Of a stretch of 64,000 bases of DNA, positions 62,691 through 64,000 are shown piece after piece (the first letter of the stretch is position 1; every line of letters starts with the position of its first letter). The notes under the pieces were generated by a model. It saw nothing but the letters and a program-made list of their open reading frames with translations. It did no database searches and had not been told where the DNA came from. The translations under genes were made by a program, and so were the position numbers. This DNA comes from Polaribacter irgensii 23-P (GTDB lineage: Bacteria; Bacteroidota; Bacteroidia; Flavobacteriales; Flavobacteriaceae): assembly GCF_000153225.1 (NCBI RefSeq), contig NZ_CH724148.1, positions 2,126,842 through 2,190,841 of the forward strand. Reading direction: 5' to 3'.

Positions 62691-62725
62691 AAAAGCATCA
62701 AGAAATAACTTGATGCTTTTTTTAT
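62691..62725. terminator. Bidirectional terminator between rmuC and glyA
   Basis: AAAAGCATCAAG against CTTGATGCTTTT with loop AAATAA and a T-run after; convergent genes on both sides. Confidence 0.9.
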
Positions 62726-62761
62726 TTTTAAAAAGTTTGTAAAACACTTTTGGAATCTTGT

Positions 62762-64000
62762 TTACATTACAAACAATCTTCTTGAACTCATCATGTCAGA
62801 GACACGCTCACTTATTTCGTGTAAAATTTCATCATTATCTGCATTGGTAATCGCCTCATCGATAAAGCCTACTACTGCTTTCATATGCTCAACTTTCAAA
62901 CCACGGGTTGTAATTGCAGGGGTTCCAACTCGAATTCCTGAGGTTACAAAAGGAGATTTATCATCAAAGGGAACCATGTTTTTATTCACTGTAATTTCTG
63001 CTTTTCCTAAAGCGATCTCTGCATCTTTTCCAGAAATATTTTTGTTGCGCAAATCAATCAACATACAGTGGTTGTCGGTACCTCCAGAAATAATATTATA
63101 TCCCTTCGCTACAAATTCTTTTGCCATTGCCGCAGCATTTTCTTTTACTTGAATTTGATACTCTAAAAACTCATCTGTTAAAGCCTCACCAAAAGCAATT
63201 GCCTTTGCAGCAATAACATGTACTAAAGGGCCCCCTTGATTTCCTGGAAATACTGCGAAATTTAATAATGTAGACATTTTTTTAAGCTTTCCGTTCTTTA
63301 ATGTCTCTCCGAAAGGATTGTCAAAATCTTTCCCCATCAATATAATTCCACCTCTAGGTCCACGCAAGGTTTTGTGTGTTGTAGACGTTACAATATGACA
63401 ATGTGGTAAAGGATCATTTAAAATGCCTTTTGCAATCATTCCTGCTGGGTGTGAAATATCTGCCAATAACAGCGCGCCAACACTATCTGCAATCACTCTA
63501 AAGCGCTCAAAATCGATATCTCTTGAATATGCCGAAGCACCTGCAATGATCAACTTTGGCTTTTCTTTTGTTGCTATTTCCTGAATTTTGTCATAATTTA
63601 AAACCCCTGTTTCTTTGTCAACTCCATAAAAAGTAGGATTGTATAATCTTCCTGAGAAATTTACAGGAGAACCGTGTGTTAGGTGCCCCCCGTGAGATAA
63701 GTCGAATCCTAAAATGGTGTCTCCAGGTTTTAGACAGGCAAAAAACACAGCAGTATTCGCTTGTGATCCGGAATGTGGTTGTACGTTTGCATATTCTGCT
63801 CCAAACAATTCTTTTGCTCTCTCAATTGCCAATTGCTCCACAACATCAACAACTTCACAACCGCCATAATATCGTTTACCAGGATATCCTTCTGCATATT
63901 TATTTGTTAAAACAGAGCCCTGCGCAAGCATTACTTGATCGCTTGCAAAGTTTTCAGAAGCGATTAGCTCCAAACCGTTTAACTGTCTTTCTTTTTCTTC
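62762..64000 (-). CDS. glyA: Serine hydroxymethyltransferase, 5' end missing
   Basis: The frame is open to the right edge; the visible 412 codons lack only about the first 12-20 residues. PLP-binding Lys in [26 protein letters not shown] and [13 protein letters not shown] are the family motifs, and LIASENFAS is the conserved start region. Converts serine and tetrahydrofolate to glycine and methylene-tetrahydrofolate. A Leu codon (TTG) near 63973 is not the start. Confidence 0.95.
   Translation of the reverse strand, partial: EEKERQLNGLELIASENFASDQVMLAQGSVLTNKYAEGYPGKRYYGGCEVVDVVEQLAIERAKELFGAEYANVQPHSGSQANTAVFFACLKPGDTILGFDLSHGGHLTHGSPVNFSGRLYNPTFYGVDKETGVLNYDKIQEIATKEKPKLIIAGASAYSRDIDFERFRVIADSVGALLLADISHPAGMIAKGILNDPLPHCHIVTSTTHKTLRGPRGGIILMGKDFDNPFGETLKNGKLKKMSTLLNFAVFPGNQGGPLVHVIAAKAIAFGEALTDEFLEYQIQVKENAAAMAKEFVAKGYNIISGGTDNHCMLIDLRNKNISGKDAEIALGKAEITVNKNMVPFDDKSPFVTSGIRVGTPAITTRGLKVEHMKAVVGFIDEAITNADNDEILHEISERVSDMMSSRRLFVM

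Noticed and set aside
1-64000. tRNA, rRNA or riboswitch genes
   Set aside because: No cloverleaf, rRNA core sequence or riboswitch consensus was recognised by eye in any intergenic region.

Overview
The window looks like a chromosomal piece of a marine-type Flavobacteriaceae (Bacteroidota) genome of the Polaribacter/Tenacibaculum/Lacinutrix kind. The basis is the low G+C content, several TonB-dependent receptors with carboxypeptidase-regulatory N-terminal domains, short lipoprotein signals, TAnnTTTG-type promoters without strong Shine-Dalgarno sequences, and a cryptochrome/photolyase pair. The genus is a guess. I saw no rRNA, tRNA, CRISPR array or intact transposase.

Layout. (1) 1-4.9 kb: siderophore TonB receptor with DUF3325-like, DUF3649-like and PepSY membrane proteins. 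(2) 4.9-14.2 kb: a decaying region with an orphan gene, an OFA-type MFS carrier, a photolyase pair and several gene remnants. One remnant is a truncated second copy of the photolyase-related gene; another is the 3' end of a TonB receptor. (3) 14.2-19.8 kb: a XusB-like lipoprotein and TonB receptor, divergent from a LytS/LytTR-type two-component pair. (4) 19.8-24.9 kb: five same-strand accessory genes (nuclease-helicase, PLD nuclease, small protein plus nucleotidyltransferase, pentapeptide membrane protein). About 125-bp attC-like hairpin repeats separate them, which looks like an integron-type cassette cluster without an integrase. (5) 26.2-39.6 kb: a zinc-starvation island. A Zur-like regulator, a MerC-family protein and GTP cyclohydrolase I are present twice. 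In the first copy merC and folE are broken, and a TonB receptor plus a lipoprotein follow it. The second copy leads into a long operon: PhoX-like phosphatase, COG0523 metallochaperone, MacB-type ABC transporter, DUF3299-like protein and a 5'-nucleotidase split over two genes. Palindromic operators overlap the merC promoters. (6) 40-64 kb: mostly housekeeping genes: Bcr/CflA efflux, RluA-type pseudouridine synthase, oxidoreductase, Lrp, M14 peptidase, an XRE/HipA-like/DUF3037 operon with its own palindromic operators, USP, BCCT transporter, porin, M1 and S41 peptidases, patatin, Ycf48-like protein, peptidase T, acyltransferase, rmuC and the 3' part of glyA, which runs off the right edge.

How the parts fit. 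The zinc island reads as one programme. A sensor of the Zur type controls outer-membrane zinc import, an ABC exporter/importer-like system and a zinc chaperone. It also controls replacements for zinc enzymes, such as a PhoX-type (Ca/Fe) phosphatase and a paralogous GTP cyclohydrolase. Two separate siderophore-type systems serve iron. The most unusual structure is the repeat-separated cassette cluster at 19.8-24.9 kb. Outlying copies of the same repeat lie at 8.8 kb and 5.5 kb, the latter fused to the truncated photolyase remnant.
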